64,000 nt of DNA from Paraburkholderia sp. BCC1886 (GTDB lineage Bacteria > Pseudomonadota > Gammaproteobacteria > Burkholderiales > Burkholderiaceae): the NCBI RefSeq assembly GCF_900996245.1, contig NZ_CAAJGK010000041.1, positions 496,001-560,000 on the forward strand, written 5' to 3'. Below the pieces are notes generated by a model that saw nothing but the letters and a program-made list of their open reading frames with translations, did not search any database and was not told the origin of the DNA. The translations under genes and the position numbers were made by a program. Positions 8,432-17,185 of the stretch are shown here, one piece after another. Within the stretch, counting starts at the first letter, position 1, and each line of letters begins with the position of its first letter.

Positions 8432-10183
8432 ATGAAGCGCGTGGCGCACGCGTTGCATTGCGTGACGATCGCGCTATGTGTGACGGCTGGCGTGTATTCG
8501 TCGTCGTTGCGCGCGCAAGCTTATCGCGATGTCGCGCCACCGCCGGTTCCGCAGGCGCCGCGAAACGCGCCGATTGCGCCGGCGCCGGACACGCAGGCGC
8601 AATCGTCGGCAATCGCGGTCGCCGCGCTCAACGGGCTGATCTTCGAACCGGCCGGCGGGGCGGCCGCGACTGGCCCGCCTCGTTCACCCATCGTCGCCGA
8701 CGGCTTGCCGCTACTCGACACCGCATTTCTCGGCGCCTTCGAAGCGGACCTCGGCAAGCCACTCAGCTTCGGTCGTCTCGCCGAAATCCGGCGCGCGGTG
8801 CTCGAGCGCTATCGTGCAGCGGGCCAACCGCTCGTGGATGTCTTCGTGCCGGAGCAGGACGTCAGCTCGGGCGTGGTGCGTATCGACGTGACGGAGTTCC
8901 GGCTCGGCCAGGTTCGCACACGCGGCAATCGCTATTTTGCCGATGCGCTGCTCAGGCGCGAGATGCCGCTCGAAGCGGGCGGACCGATCCTGCAAGCCGC
9001 CGTGTCGTCGGGACTGGCCGTGCTCAACGCCAATCCGTATCGAAGAGTCGACGCCGTCTTCGCCCCCGGTGAGGCGTCGAACACGACTGACGTCGTGCTC
9101 GAAACGCAAGACCGTCTGCCGTTACGCGTGAACGCGGGCTACGACAATGCCGGCGTGCGCGAGTTAGGCCGCGACCGCTTTTTCGCGGGCCTCGACTACG
9201 GCAACCTGTTCGGCCTCGACCAGCAGATTGCCTACCAGTTCACCGCCAGCAACGACTTCTTCAGCGGCAACCCCGAGATCGAAGGGCGCCCGGATCGCGC
9301 GCGCTTCATGGCGCACGCGCTGAACTACGTGGCGCCGCTACCGTGGGGCGACAGCTTCGAGTTATCGGGTGTGTACGCGCAAAGCACGCCACGTCTGCCC
9401 GACAGTTACGGGCAGACGGGCATCTCTGCGCAAATCAGTCCCCGCTACGACTGGCGGCTGCCGACGACAACCGATACGGCGCAACTGATCCAGTTCGGCT
9501 ACGACTTCAAGCGCAGCAACAACGATCTCGAATTCGGCGGTTTTCAGGTGTTCAACTCGAACACGCATGTGCATCAATTTCTGTTGACCTACGACATCAG
9601 CAAGCCGACCGATGCCGGTACCGAACATGCGTCGGCCACACTCGTCGCGAGTCCGGGCCGGCTGGAAAGCGCGAACGACGACGCGGCGTTCAACGCGGCG
9701 CGGCAAGGTGCAACGCCGCGTTACGCGTATCTGCAACTGAACGGCCTGCGCGCGCTGTTGCTCGGCGGCGGCATCACGCTGAGCGTGCGTGGCGCGTTTC
9801 AATGGACCGCCAACACGTTGTTGCCGAGTGAGGAAATGGGGCTGGGTGGCGAGACCAGCGTGCGCGGCTACGCGCCTTATGTCGTGTTGGGCGATCGCGG
9901 CTGGAACCTGCAGACGGAATTGCGCTCGCCCGGTGTTGCGCTCGGAACGAGCAGTGCGCTAGTGCAACCGTTTGTCTTTTTCGATGCCGGGCACGTGTGG
10001 AACCGGATCGACCAGCCCGCCGAAATCAGTAACGGTTCGCTCGCGAGTATCGGTGCAGGCGTGCGCTTGCAATGGTCGCGCTTCGTCGATTTCCGCTGTA
10101 CGTACGGCGTGCCGTTACGCGCGCCGACGCCGGGTGGATCGAAAGCGCCGATGGTGCTGCTGTACGTGTCGATCGGGAGTTGA
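8432..10183 (+). CDS. ShlB/FhaC/HecB family outer-membrane transporter (TpsB)
   Basis: The 583-residue protein has a signal peptide (cleaved near LRAQA, residue 30), a proline-rich linker, POTRA-type domains at about 85-210 and a C-terminal 16-strand barrel with the conserved VRGY motif near residue 476. It is the outer-membrane pore for the exoprotein encoded immediately upstream. The chosen ATG lies 43 bases after the exoprotein stop and gives a clean signal peptide. An in-frame TTG at 8378 overlaps the upstream gene and would add 18 residues that spoil the signal sequence. Confidence 0.88.
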   Translation: MKRVAHALHCVTIALCVTAGVYSSSLRAQAYRDVAPPPVPQAPRNAPIAPAPDTQAQSSAIAVAALNGLIFEPAGGAAATGPPRSPIVADGLPLLDTAFLGAFEADLGKPLSFGRLAEIRRAVLERYRAAGQPLVDVFVPEQDVSSGVVRIDVTEFRLGQVRTRGNRYFADALLRREMPLEAGGPILQAAVSSGLAVLNANPYRRVDAVFAPGEASNTTDVVLETQDRLPLRVNAGYDNAGVRELGRDRFFAGLDYGNLFGLDQQIAYQFTASNDFFSGNPEIEGRPDRARFMAHALNYVAPLPWGDSFELSGVYAQSTPRLPDSYGQTGISAQISPRYDWRLPTTTDTAQLIQFGYDFKRSNNDLEFGGFQVFNSNTHVHQFLLTYDISKPTDAGTEHASATLVASPGRLESANDDAAFNAARQGATPRYAYLQLNGLRALLLGGGITLSVRGAFQWTANTLLPSEEMGLGGETSVRGYAPYVVLGDRGWNLQTELRSPGVALGTSSALVQPFVFFDAGHVWNRIDQPAEISNGSLASIGAGVRLQWSRFVDFRCTYGVPLRAPTPGGSKAPMVLLYVSIGS

Positions 10184-10204
10184 GCGCGCCTGCAAACCAG
10201 CGAA

Positions 10205-10615
10205 TCATTCGACCGAAATCTTCGCCTGAATGGTGCGTGCGGTTCCGCGGTGATACTGCACTTCGTAGGTGAAGACATCGGAGCCGTGGAACGCGCCGTC
10301 CGGCACATAGATCACCTGAATACCCGGACCCATGCGACCTTCGCAGTTCGTACCGCCGACGTAATTCGAGCCGAGCGGCGCGTCGCCGGGACGCAGATCG
10401 ATATGACCGTGCGCCGGTGCGTCGGTCACGTCGATACGCGGCGGGGCGAGCGCCACGCAGGAGCCGTTCCATTCGGCGTGTGCGCGTATCAGGACTTCCT
10501 TATCGGCGAGTGTGTGGCGATGAACGATGTTCTGATCTTGCTGCTGCGAAACCGCGCTCGTGGCAATGACGCAGAACATGAAACCAGTCGAAAGGCGCGC
10601 GAAAGATAAGGGCAT
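10205..10615 (-). CDS. Small secreted protein of unknown function
   Basis: I do not recognise a named family. The 136-residue product starts with a likely signal peptide (cut near SAVS, residue 23). The mature part contains APAHGHIDLRPGD and VPDGAFHGSDVFTYEVQY, a pattern typical of Ig/cadherin-like beta-sandwich repeats in surface proteins. Two Cys residues, near 53 and 90, could form a disulfide. It is convergent with the secretion pair, 21 bases from the end of the TpsB gene, and separated from the NhaR-like gene by a tandem hexamer repeat. Confidence 0.6.
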   Translation of the reverse strand: MPLSFARLSTGFMFCVIATSAVSQQQDQNIVHRHTLADKEVLIRAHAEWNGSCVALAPPRIDVTDAPAHGHIDLRPGDAPLGSNYVGGTNCEGRMGPGIQVIYVPDGAFHGSDVFTYEVQYHRGTARTIQAKISVE

Positions 10616-10638
10616 CGTGATGTCCAGTAAGCGGAACC

Positions 10639-10668
10639 GTTTGGGTTTGCGTTTGCGTTTGGGTTTGC
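10639..10668. repeat. Five tandem GTTTGS hexamers
   Basis: GTTTGG and GTTTGC units follow one another five times without interruption just upstream of the small secreted protein gene, within its probable promoter or leader. The unit is six bases, so copy-number change could alter promoter spacing. Confidence 0.7.
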
Positions 10669-10749
10669 GACACGCTGCATGATGGTGGACCCGCGCAGTA
10701 CCGGCAAGCGATTTGTGTGCGCGGTCTCACACACGCTGAAACATCGATG

Positions 10750-11646
10750 CTAGACGGTGAACAGCTCGCTGCGCGCTGCGTCCATGATCATCGCGACGGC
10801 CGGATGACTGATGCGCCGCTCGATCGAAATCGCAAAGAACTCTTCGACGATCGGGTCGATCTGCCCGAGCATCGTCAGGCTGTGTTCCGCCTGCAACTGG
10901 TTTTCCAGCACCGTGGGCGCGAACAGCACGCCGCGGCCTTCGCGACCGAAGGCCATGGTCATTGCACCGTCGTCGAACTCGCCGACGACGCGCGGCGAGA
11001 TGGCATGCGAAGCCAGCCAGTGATCCAGCTTGCGACGCACCGCCGATTCGGTGCCCGGCAGCAGCACGGGCAGTGTTGCGAGCGACAACGGAAATCGCTT
11101 CCTGCTGCCCTGCAAGAGCGACTTGGCACCGAAACAACTCAGCGTGGAACGGCCGAGCCGGTGATTGAACGCCTTGATGTTCACGTCGGCGGGAATCGGC
11201 GCGTCGGCGATAATCAGGTCGAGCCGATGCACGGCCAGTTGCGCGAGCAGCGCGTGCAGTTTGCCTTCGTGGCAAATCAGGCGCACCGAGGCGGCAGCGC
11301 TCAACGCCGGTTCGAGCAGTCGATACGCAATCGCTTTCGGCACCGAGTCCGCGATGCCGACGCGAAAGCGCGCCTGCGTCGCGGACTCGCTCTCGCGCCG
11401 CACCGCGCTTTCAAGCTCCGAGCCCAGCGAGAAGATTTCGTCGGCGTAATCGAGCGCGAGCCGGCCGGCGTCGGTGAGTTCCAGATTGCGGCCGTTCTTG
11501 CGGAACAGTTTTTTATCCAATGCTTCTTCGAGCAGTTTGATCTGCCCGCTCAGCGTTTGCGGCGAGATATGCAACTGCTCGCCGGCCCGCACGATGCCGC
11601 CTGCGCGCGCGGCCACCCAGAAATAATGCAGATGCTTGAAATTCAC
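10750..11646 (-). CDS. nhaR: NhaR-like LysR family transcriptional activator
   Basis: The 298-residue protein begins with NFKHLHYFW and has the helix-turn-helix region GGIVRAGEQLHISPQTLSGQ. This pattern is characteristic of NhaR, the LysR-type activator that responds to sodium and pH and controls the NhaA antiporter and envelope genes in enterobacteria. A GTG start at 11646 is preferred because GGAGG lies five bases before it; ATG at 11658 would add four residues. No nhaA gene is nearby, so targets must be elsewhere. The region upstream contains an AAAAT-ACGC-ATTTT dyad near 11699-11712, a possible autoregulatory site. Confidence 0.75.
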   Translation of the reverse strand: MNFKHLHYFWVAARAGGIVRAGEQLHISPQTLSGQIKLLEEALDKKLFRKNGRNLELTDAGRLALDYADEIFSLGSELESAVRRESESATQARFRVGIADSVPKAIAYRLLEPALSAAASVRLICHEGKLHALLAQLAVHRLDLIIADAPIPADVNIKAFNHRLGRSTLSCFGAKSLLQGSRKRFPLSLATLPVLLPGTESAVRRKLDHWLASHAISPRVVGEFDDGAMTMAFGREGRGVLFAPTVLENQLQAEHSLTMLGQIDPIVEEFFAISIERRISHPAVAMIMDAARSELFTV

Positions 11647-11896
11647 GAAGCCCTCCATGGATCGGGCGACGATACGGTTTTCTCGTAGTGTTGACAATAA
11701 AAATACGCATTTTCCGTCGATGAGGCTTCGGTTAGATTGAGGCCTCGTCCGCAGCGTAACGCGTGTTGACTTGCAGCGAAGTCGCGCAAGGCGGCCGGTT
11801 TCAGTACCCGGTCAACTTACTGTCCGTAATGTGGTGCACCCTTTACATCGAGCGGTGCGATCCGGGCAGTGTCCTGACTCATCCGAAGAGGTTCAT

Positions 11897-12904
11897 ATGT
11901 ACTCGCAGATCATCGATCGACTCAGGCGTGCCGCCGGCACGCTGACGCGTGGCACGGCGGCGCTCGGTCTCGCCGGACTTCTGGCGCTGGGCGCCATGAC
12001 CTCGAACGATGCCGAAGCGCGGCGCGTCGGCGGCGGTCAAAGTCTCGGCCGGCAATCGCAGAGCGCGACGCCGAACGGCGCCGCCCAGCGCGGTCAGCAG
12101 GCCCAACCCGCCCAGCAGGCAGCGCAAGCGCCGGGCGCTGCCGCACCGCGTAACCGCTGGATGGGGCCGCTCGCCGGCCTCGCCGCGGGTCTCGGCATCG
12201 CGGCTTTGCTATCGTCGTTCGGTCTGGGTGAGGGGCTCGCGCAGATGCTCTCGAACGCCATGCTGATCGGCCTCGTGGTATTTGCCGGTGTGATGCTGTT
12301 CCGGTTTATCGCCAATCGCCGCCGTCCCGATCTGGCGTATGGGCACGGCGCGATCAATCGTTCGCAACAGGGCGGTTCGCCGTTTTCGAATCATCCGCTG
12401 CAGCAGCAACAGGCAGAGCGGACAGCAACGGCACGGGACGGATCGGGTAAGGCATGGGGCTTGCGCGGCTGGGCAAGTGGCGCAGCCAGCGCGGCCGGCG
12501 CGGCCGGCGTGACTAACGCATCGCAACTCGGGGCCGGCGTGGATCAGGAGCGTTTCCTCGCCTCGTCGCGCGCCATGTTTCTGCGACTTCAGAACGCATG
12601 GGACCGCAGCGATCAGGGCGACCTGTTCGAACTGACGACACCGGAGATGTTCGCACGCCTCAAGCAGGATCTGGAAAGCCGGGGCCGTGCGCTAAGCCAG
12701 ACCGAAGTCACGCAACTCGAAGCCGAGGTGCTGGGCAGCGAAGTCCAGGGTAGCGAAACGCTGGTCAGTGTGCGCTTTCATGGCCGGATGCGGGAAGACG
12801 ATGCACCGATGGCCGAGCCGTTCGAAGAAGTCTGGAACCTGGTGCGGCCCACTCACGGCGACATGCCGTGGCAACTGGCCGGCATCCAGCAGATAGCAAG
12901 CTGA
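11897..12904 (+). CDS. Tim44-like domain protein
   Basis: The 335-residue protein has an N-terminal hydrophobic segment (about 20-40), a Gln/Ala/Pro-rich linker, two adjacent hydrophobic helices at about 90-142, a second linker, and a C-terminal Tim44/TimA-type domain from about 205 to the end. Bacterial proteins of this type are inner-membrane proteins with a domain resembling the mitochondrial import motor adaptor; their role is poorly known. The start at 11897 follows GAAGAGG at the right distance; a longer open frame upstream lacks coding character. It stands alone between divergent nhaR-like and downstream monooxygenase genes. Confidence 0.8.
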   Translation: MYSQIIDRLRRAAGTLTRGTAALGLAGLLALGAMTSNDAEARRVGGGQSLGRQSQSATPNGAAQRGQQAQPAQQAAQAPGAAAPRNRWMGPLAGLAAGLGIAALLSSFGLGEGLAQMLSNAMLIGLVVFAGVMLFRFIANRRRPDLAYGHGAINRSQQGGSPFSNHPLQQQQAERTATARDGSGKAWGLRGWASGAASAAGAAGVTNASQLGAGVDQERFLASSRAMFLRLQNAWDRSDQGDLFELTTPEMFARLKQDLESRGRALSQTEVTQLEAEVLGSEVQGSETLVSVRFHGRMREDDAPMAEPFEEVWNLVRPTHGDMPWQLAGIQQIAS

Positions 12905-12911
12905 AAGCGAA

Positions 12912-12937
12912 GCGGGCTCATATCCTTATGAGCTTTG
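12912..12937 (+). terminator. Likely terminator of the Tim44-domain gene
   Basis: GCTCATA pairs with TATGAGC around a TCCT loop (12916-12933), eleven bases after the stop codon, followed by a TTTGCTT stretch. The flanks extend the pairing imperfectly. Confidence 0.5.
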
Positions 12938-13046
12938 CTTGGTTGCCCTGCGTCTGCCCGCGCGTTAACGTCGATGGATCGCTTCCTGCCGATCCGGACC
13001 ATCACGCGCGGGCGGGACGCCGGTCAACCCATTTCGCTGGACCTCC

Positions 13047-14402
13047 ATGAAGAGACGTAGCGGGCATCTGCGCCTCGGCGCATTCCTTTATCCCTCCGGA
13101 CACCACATCGCCGCGTGGCGGCACCCGCAGTCGCAAGCCGACGCCGGCGTGCAGTTTCGCCACTACGTGAAGCTCGCGCAGACTGCCGAAGCAGCTAAAT
13201 TCGACCTCGTGTTTCTCGCCGACGGCGTCGGCACACGCGGCGACGACGTCGAGTTTCTAAGCCGCACCGCGCATAGCTACGTGGCGCAGTTCGAACCCAT
13301 CACCCTGTTATCGGCACTTGCCGCCGTGACCGAACGTATCGGCCTCGTCGGGACCGCTTCGACGAGTTTCAACGAGCCGTATCACATCGCCCGCAAATTC
13401 GCGTCGCTCGATCACATCAGCGGCGGCCGCGCCGGTTGGAATCTGGTGACCTCGTCGAGCGAACACGAGGCGAAGAACTTCAATCGCGACCAGCATTTCG
13501 ATCACGCCGAGCGCTACCAGCGCGCCGAAGAGTTCGCCGACGTCACCGCCGGACTCTGGGACAGCTGGGAAGACGACGCCTTCGTGCGCGACAAGCAGGA
13601 AGGGCGTTTCTTCCATCCCGACAAGCGTCATGTGCTCGATCACAAAGGCCGCTTCTTCCAGGTGAAAGGACCGCTGAACGTGCCGCGTTCGCCGCAAGGG
13701 CATCCGGTAGTCGTGCAGGCAGGCTCGTCCGAAGCCGGTCGCGAGCTGGCCGCGAAAACCGCCGAAGTCATTTTCACCGCGCAGCAAACGCTGCAGGACG
13801 CCGTCGATTTCTACGCCGACGTGAAAGGCCGCATGCAGGCCTACGACCGCCAGCCGGACGATCTCAAGATCATGCCCGGCGTGTTCCCGATCGTCGGCCG
13901 CAGCGAAAGCGAAGCGCGCGAGAAATTCGAGGAACTGCAGTCGCTGGTCGATCCGAAAGTCGGCCTCGCGCTGGTATCGGGACTGACGGGCGGATTCGAT
14001 CTGTCCGGCTATCCACTCGACGGACCCATTCCGCCGCTGCCCGAAACGAATGCCAGCAAGAGCCGCCAGGTGCTGACGCTAGATCTCGCGCGACGCGAGA
14101 ATCTGACCATACGTCAGCTGTATTTGCGCATTGCGGGCGCGCGCGGGCATTGGCAACTCGTCGGCACGGCCGAGCAGATCGTCGATCAACTCGAAGAGCG
14201 TTTCGTCAATTACGGCGCCGACGGCTTCAACGTCATGCCGCCGGTACTGCCGACCGGATTGAACGATTTCATCGAACTGGTGCTGCCCGAATTGCGGCGG
14301 CGCGGACTGTTCCGCGAAGAATACGAAGGCGGCACGTTGCGCGAGAACCTCGGACTGCGCCGGCCTGCGCATCGCGTCCACACCGTCGGGTACCGCCCCT
14401 GA
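13047..14402 (+). CDS. LLM class FMN-dependent monooxygenase (NtaA/SnaA/DszA type)
   Basis: The 451-residue product is a luciferase-like monooxygenase of the NtaA/DszA/DmoA branch, which uses reduced FMN and O2 to cleave C-N or C-S bonds. Family marks include LGTS-type FMN-site segment GTASTSFNEPY, DHISGGRAGWN, and VVQAGSSEAGRELAAK in the substrate-binding half. It starts 142 bases after the Tim44 gene and is followed by a paralogue 66 bases downstream. These enzymes need a separate NAD(P)H:FMN reductase, which is not encoded nearby. The substrate cannot be named from sequence alone. Confidence 0.85.
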   Translation: MKRRSGHLRLGAFLYPSGHHIAAWRHPQSQADAGVQFRHYVKLAQTAEAAKFDLVFLADGVGTRGDDVEFLSRTAHSYVAQFEPITLLSALAAVTERIGLVGTASTSFNEPYHIARKFASLDHISGGRAGWNLVTSSSEHEAKNFNRDQHFDHAERYQRAEEFADVTAGLWDSWEDDAFVRDKQEGRFFHPDKRHVLDHKGRFFQVKGPLNVPRSPQGHPVVVQAGSSEAGRELAAKTAEVIFTAQQTLQDAVDFYADVKGRMQAYDRQPDDLKIMPGVFPIVGRSESEAREKFEELQSLVDPKVGLALVSGLTGGFDLSGYPLDGPIPPLPETNASKSRQVLTLDLARRENLTIRQLYLRIAGARGHWQLVGTAEQIVDQLEERFVNYGADGFNVMPPVLPTGLNDFIELVLPELRRRGLFREEYEGGTLRENLGLRRPAHRVHTVGYRP

Positions 14403-14468
14403 CCGTGCGCGAGCAGCAGAAGCGAAGCACGCTTAAACTGATCCATCTCTTCTCCGATGGAACCGCTC

Positions 14469-15797
14469 ATGTCACGTCAGCTTCGCCTCGGCGCTTTCAT
14501 GCGTCCTACCACGATCCACACCGGCGCCTGGCGTTTTCCGGGTGCCTACCCCGACGCCAACTTCAACTTCAAGCACCTGAAGCATTTCGCGCAGACGCTC
14601 GAGCGCGGCCGTTTCGACGCGTTCTTCATGGCCGACCATCTCGCGGTGCTCAACATGCCGCTCGATGCGCTCAAGCATAGTCACACGGTCACTTCGTTCG
14701 AACCGCTGACCTTGCTGTCGGCGCTCGCGACCGTCACCGAGCGGATCGGTCTGGTGGCCACCGCCTCCACGACGTTCGAAACGCCTTATCACGTGGCGCG
14801 GCGTTTCGCGTCGCTCGATCATCTGAGCGGCGGCCGCGCCGGCTGGAACATCGTGACGACGTCGAATCCCGACGCCGCGCTCAACTTCGGTCTCGACGAA
14901 CACGTCGAGCACGACGAGCGTTATCGCCGCGCGAGAGAGTTCTTCGACATCGTGACGGGCCTTTGGGATAGCTGGGCCGACGACGCTTTCGTGCGCGACA
15001 CCGAAAGCGGCACGTACTTCGACCCGGACAAGCTGCATGTGCTGGATTACAGGAGCGACAACTTCTCGGTGCGCGGTCCGCTGAACATCGCGCGTCCGGT
15101 GCAGGGCTGGCCGGTGATCGTGCAGGCGGGCTCGTCGGAATCCGGGCGACAGGTCGCGGCCGAAACCGCCGAGGTCGTGTTCACCGCGCAAACCACGCTG
15201 GACGACGGCAAGCGTTTTTATGCCGACGTCAAAGGCCGCATGGAAAAGCTGGGCCGTGCGCGCGATCACATGAAAATCCTGCCCGCCGCGTTCGTCGTGG
15301 TCGGCGACACGGTGGACGAGGCCCGCGAAACGCGCGCGAAACTCGACACCTACGTGCATTACGAAAGCGGTCTGGCTTCGCTGTCGATCGCATTGGGTCA
15401 CGACGTGTCGAAGCTCGACCCCGACGCACCGCTGCCGGACATTCCCGAGACCAACGCGAGCCGCACGTCGCGGCAACGCGTCGTGGAATGGGCGCAGCGC
15501 GACGGCTTGACAGTGCGGCAACTGGCGCAGCGTATCGGTGGCTATTCCGGACTCGAGATGGTCGGCACCGCTTCGACGATTGCCGATCAGATGGAGCAGT
15601 GGCTGGTGGAGGAGGGCTCGGACGGCTTCAACGTGATGTTCCCGTATCTGCCGGGCGGCCTCGACGATTTCGTCGACAAGGTCATTCCCGAGTTGCAGCG
15701 TCGCGGGCTTTTCCGGCGTGAATACGAAGGCACGACGCTGCGCGAAAACCTCGGACTGCCGCGGCCGGAGAACCGCTTCTTCCCCCGGCCGGCATGA
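14469..15797 (+). CDS. LLM class FMN-dependent monooxygenase (NtaA/SnaA/DszA type), second copy
   Basis: This 442-residue enzyme is a close paralogue of the preceding protein, with the same landmarks (GAFMRPTTIHTGAWR near the start, DHLSGGRAGWNIVTTSN, VIVQAGSSESGRQVA). The ATG at 14469 is preferred over 14457 because GGAACC lies at ribosome-binding distance. Tandem NtaA-type genes often have related but different substrates. It converges with the ArsR gene, whose stop lies only five bases away, so read-through antisense transcription is likely. Confidence 0.85.
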   Translation: MSRQLRLGAFMRPTTIHTGAWRFPGAYPDANFNFKHLKHFAQTLERGRFDAFFMADHLAVLNMPLDALKHSHTVTSFEPLTLLSALATVTERIGLVATASTTFETPYHVARRFASLDHLSGGRAGWNIVTTSNPDAALNFGLDEHVEHDERYRRAREFFDIVTGLWDSWADDAFVRDTESGTYFDPDKLHVLDYRSDNFSVRGPLNIARPVQGWPVIVQAGSSESGRQVAAETAEVVFTAQTTLDDGKRFYADVKGRMEKLGRARDHMKILPAAFVVVGDTVDEARETRAKLDTYVHYESGLASLSIALGHDVSKLDPDAPLPDIPETNASRTSRQRVVEWAQRDGLTVRQLAQRIGGYSGLEMVGTASTIADQMEQWLVEEGSDGFNVMFPYLPGGLDDFVDKVIPELQRRGLFRREYEGTTLRENLGLPRPENRFFPRPA

Positions 15798-15802
15798 GCG
15801 AC

Positions 15803-16312
15803 TCAGGCGTCGGTACGACGCTGCAGAACATGCGCGAACAGCAGGCCGTCGTCCGACTCGGCCGAGGTCGCGCGTAACGGCGCACCGTGCGTGGCAGGGG
15901 CGCTCGCCGGCTTGTCGGCGCTCGCAGCAGCCGGCGTTGCGGCAGCCGGTTTCGTTTCATGCGCGCTGCTGGTCGCCGTTTGACTCTTCGCATTGGGCGT
16001 CGCTTGAGAAGGACGATTCACGCGATCGATCGCCCCGCTGAGCGCGCGCACCAGTTCGCGCGGCAGACCATCGGCAAGCTCGTACACGACCGACTTGGCT
16101 TGCCGCGTCGCGCTCAACAGATTGGCATCGCGCAATATCCCGAGATGCTGCGACAGGTTCGGCTGACGCAGGCTCAACGTCGCCTCGATTTCGGACACTG
16201 CACACGGACCGTCGAGCAGCAGCAGCGCGATCGCCAGCCGGCTAGGATGGCTGACGATGCGCAAACCGTTGGCCACGGCAATAAGCTCCGGCTTGTCGAT
16301 ATCGACGCTCAT
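15803..16312 (-). CDS. ArsR family winged-helix transcriptional regulator
   Basis: The 169-residue protein has an ArsR/SmtB-type winged helix at about residues 12-95 (SEIEATLSLRQPNLSQHLGI as the helix-turn-helix). From about 105 to 150 it has an unusual Ala/Thr/Pro/Ser-rich tail. Only one Cys is present (residue 37), so a classic metal thiolate site is unlikely. Its start codon overlaps the stop of the upstream peroxiredoxin gene (ATGA at 16311-16314, read on the minus strand), which implies translational coupling. It probably represses its own operon and perhaps the divergent catabolic operon at 17186; a sulfur- or redox-sensing role is inference. Confidence 0.8.
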   Translation of the reverse strand: MSVDIDKPELIAVANGLRIVSHPSRLAIALLLLDGPCAVSEIEATLSLRQPNLSQHLGILRDANLLSATRQAKSVVYELADGLPRELVRALSGAIDRVNRPSQATPNAKSQTATSSAHETKPAAATPAAASADKPASAPATHGAPLRATSAESDDGLLFAHVLQRRTDA

Positions 16313-17013
16313 CAGCGTGCTCCCCGGCGTGGGCTGCTCGATTTTGGCGCGGCGGCCGGTTGGCTTTCGCGCGTCTGGTAGTACCAGTCGGCAACATTCT
16401 CTTCGGCGAGTCGCGCCGACGCGTCGCCGATGGTTTTCGGCGGCGGCACCACGCAGGGCAGTCCCGGCTGCCAGTCGGCCGGCGCGTAGAGATTTTCCTG
16501 CCACGTCATGCGCACGGCCTGGAACAGACGGAACGCTTCTTCCACGGAGCGCCCGGTCGAGATTGGATACCAGCTAATCGCCTTGATGATCCCGTCGGGA
16601 TCGATCAGAAACATGCCGCGCACCGTGCTCGACGAAATCGCCTTGGGCGGCAGCATGCCGTACGCCCTGGCGACCGCCATCGACGGGTCTTCGACCACCG
16701 GGAACGGAATGTCGATCTGGAAGCGGTCCTGAATGCTGCGCAGCCAAGCGAGGTGCGAATACAGTCCGTCGATGGAGAGCGCCAGCAACTCGCAATCCAG
16801 TTCCTTGAAGCGCTGCGCGTGGCGCGCGAATGCGATCAGCTCGCTCGTACAGACCGGCGTGAAATCGGCGGGATGCGAAAAGAACAGCAGCCACTTGCCG
16901 CGATACGACGCCGACGAAATCATGCCCATCGTGGAGCGCGCCTCGAAGTCCGGCGCTGCCTCGTAAAGAAACGGTGGCCTGACGGGACGGTTGTCTTCTC
17001 CGATGCTATCCAT
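16312..17013 (-). CDS. 1-Cys peroxiredoxin (Prx6/AhpC-TSA family)
   Basis: The 233-residue enzyme has the Prx6 active site PADFTPVCT with peroxidatic Cys55 and a long C-terminal domain with the WQPG-type segment typical of Prx6 proteins. It reduces hydrogen peroxide and organic peroxides in the cytoplasm. It is the first gene of a two-gene operon with the ArsR regulator and is divergent from the DapA-like gene. A second Prx6 is encoded at 27742, at the far end of the monooxygenase and transport island. Flavin monooxygenases leak peroxide, so local protection is a plausible reason for both copies. Confidence 0.88.
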   Translation of the reverse strand: MDSIGEDNRPVRPPFLYEAAPDFEARSTMGMISSASYRGKWLLFFSHPADFTPVCTSELIAFARHAQRFKELDCELLALSIDGLYSHLAWLRSIQDRFQIDIPFPVVEDPSMAVARAYGMLPPKAISSSTVRGMFLIDPDGIIKAISWYPISTGRSVEEAFRLFQAVRMTWQENLYAPADWQPGLPCVVPPPKTIGDASARLAEENVADWYYQTRESQPAAAPKSSSPRRGAR

Positions 17014-17054
17014 TCGAATTCTCTGTGATGGCGTCTAAGCCTTGATTGCAGAAT

Positions 17055-17073
17055 AACGAAAGCGTTTTTCGTT
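17055..17073. promoter_or_regulatory. Candidate operator in the peroxiredoxin / DapA-like divergent promoter
   Basis: AACGAAA and TTTCGTT form a perfect 7-base inverted repeat around a 5-base centre in the 172-base divergent region. The nine-base string CGTTTTTCG inside it (17063-17071) recurs at 17169-17177, just before the DapA-like start codon. A site near each end fits a regulator, probably the adjacent ArsR protein, that controls both directions. Confidence 0.45.
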
Positions 17074-17185
17074 CGTTGACTTGCGAAACTCGGAAATTGA
17101 TACTTGGTTAATCACGACGCATCAGGCGATTCCCTTCTGCCGACCGTCGCCAATCTAATCATAGTTATCGTTTTTCGCAAGTAAT

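Noticed and set aside
6121..10183. Contact-dependent inhibition (CDI) system
   Set aside because: The exoprotein is short, has no VENN motif or toxin tip, and no immunity gene follows.
13436..14680. 414-residue open frame inside the first monooxygenase genes
   Set aside because: It is Arg-rich, has no family resemblance and runs across two well-supported genes.
15957..16205. Extra frames inside the ArsR gene
   Set aside because: The ArsR frame explains the region; the others lack ribosome-binding sites and coding character.
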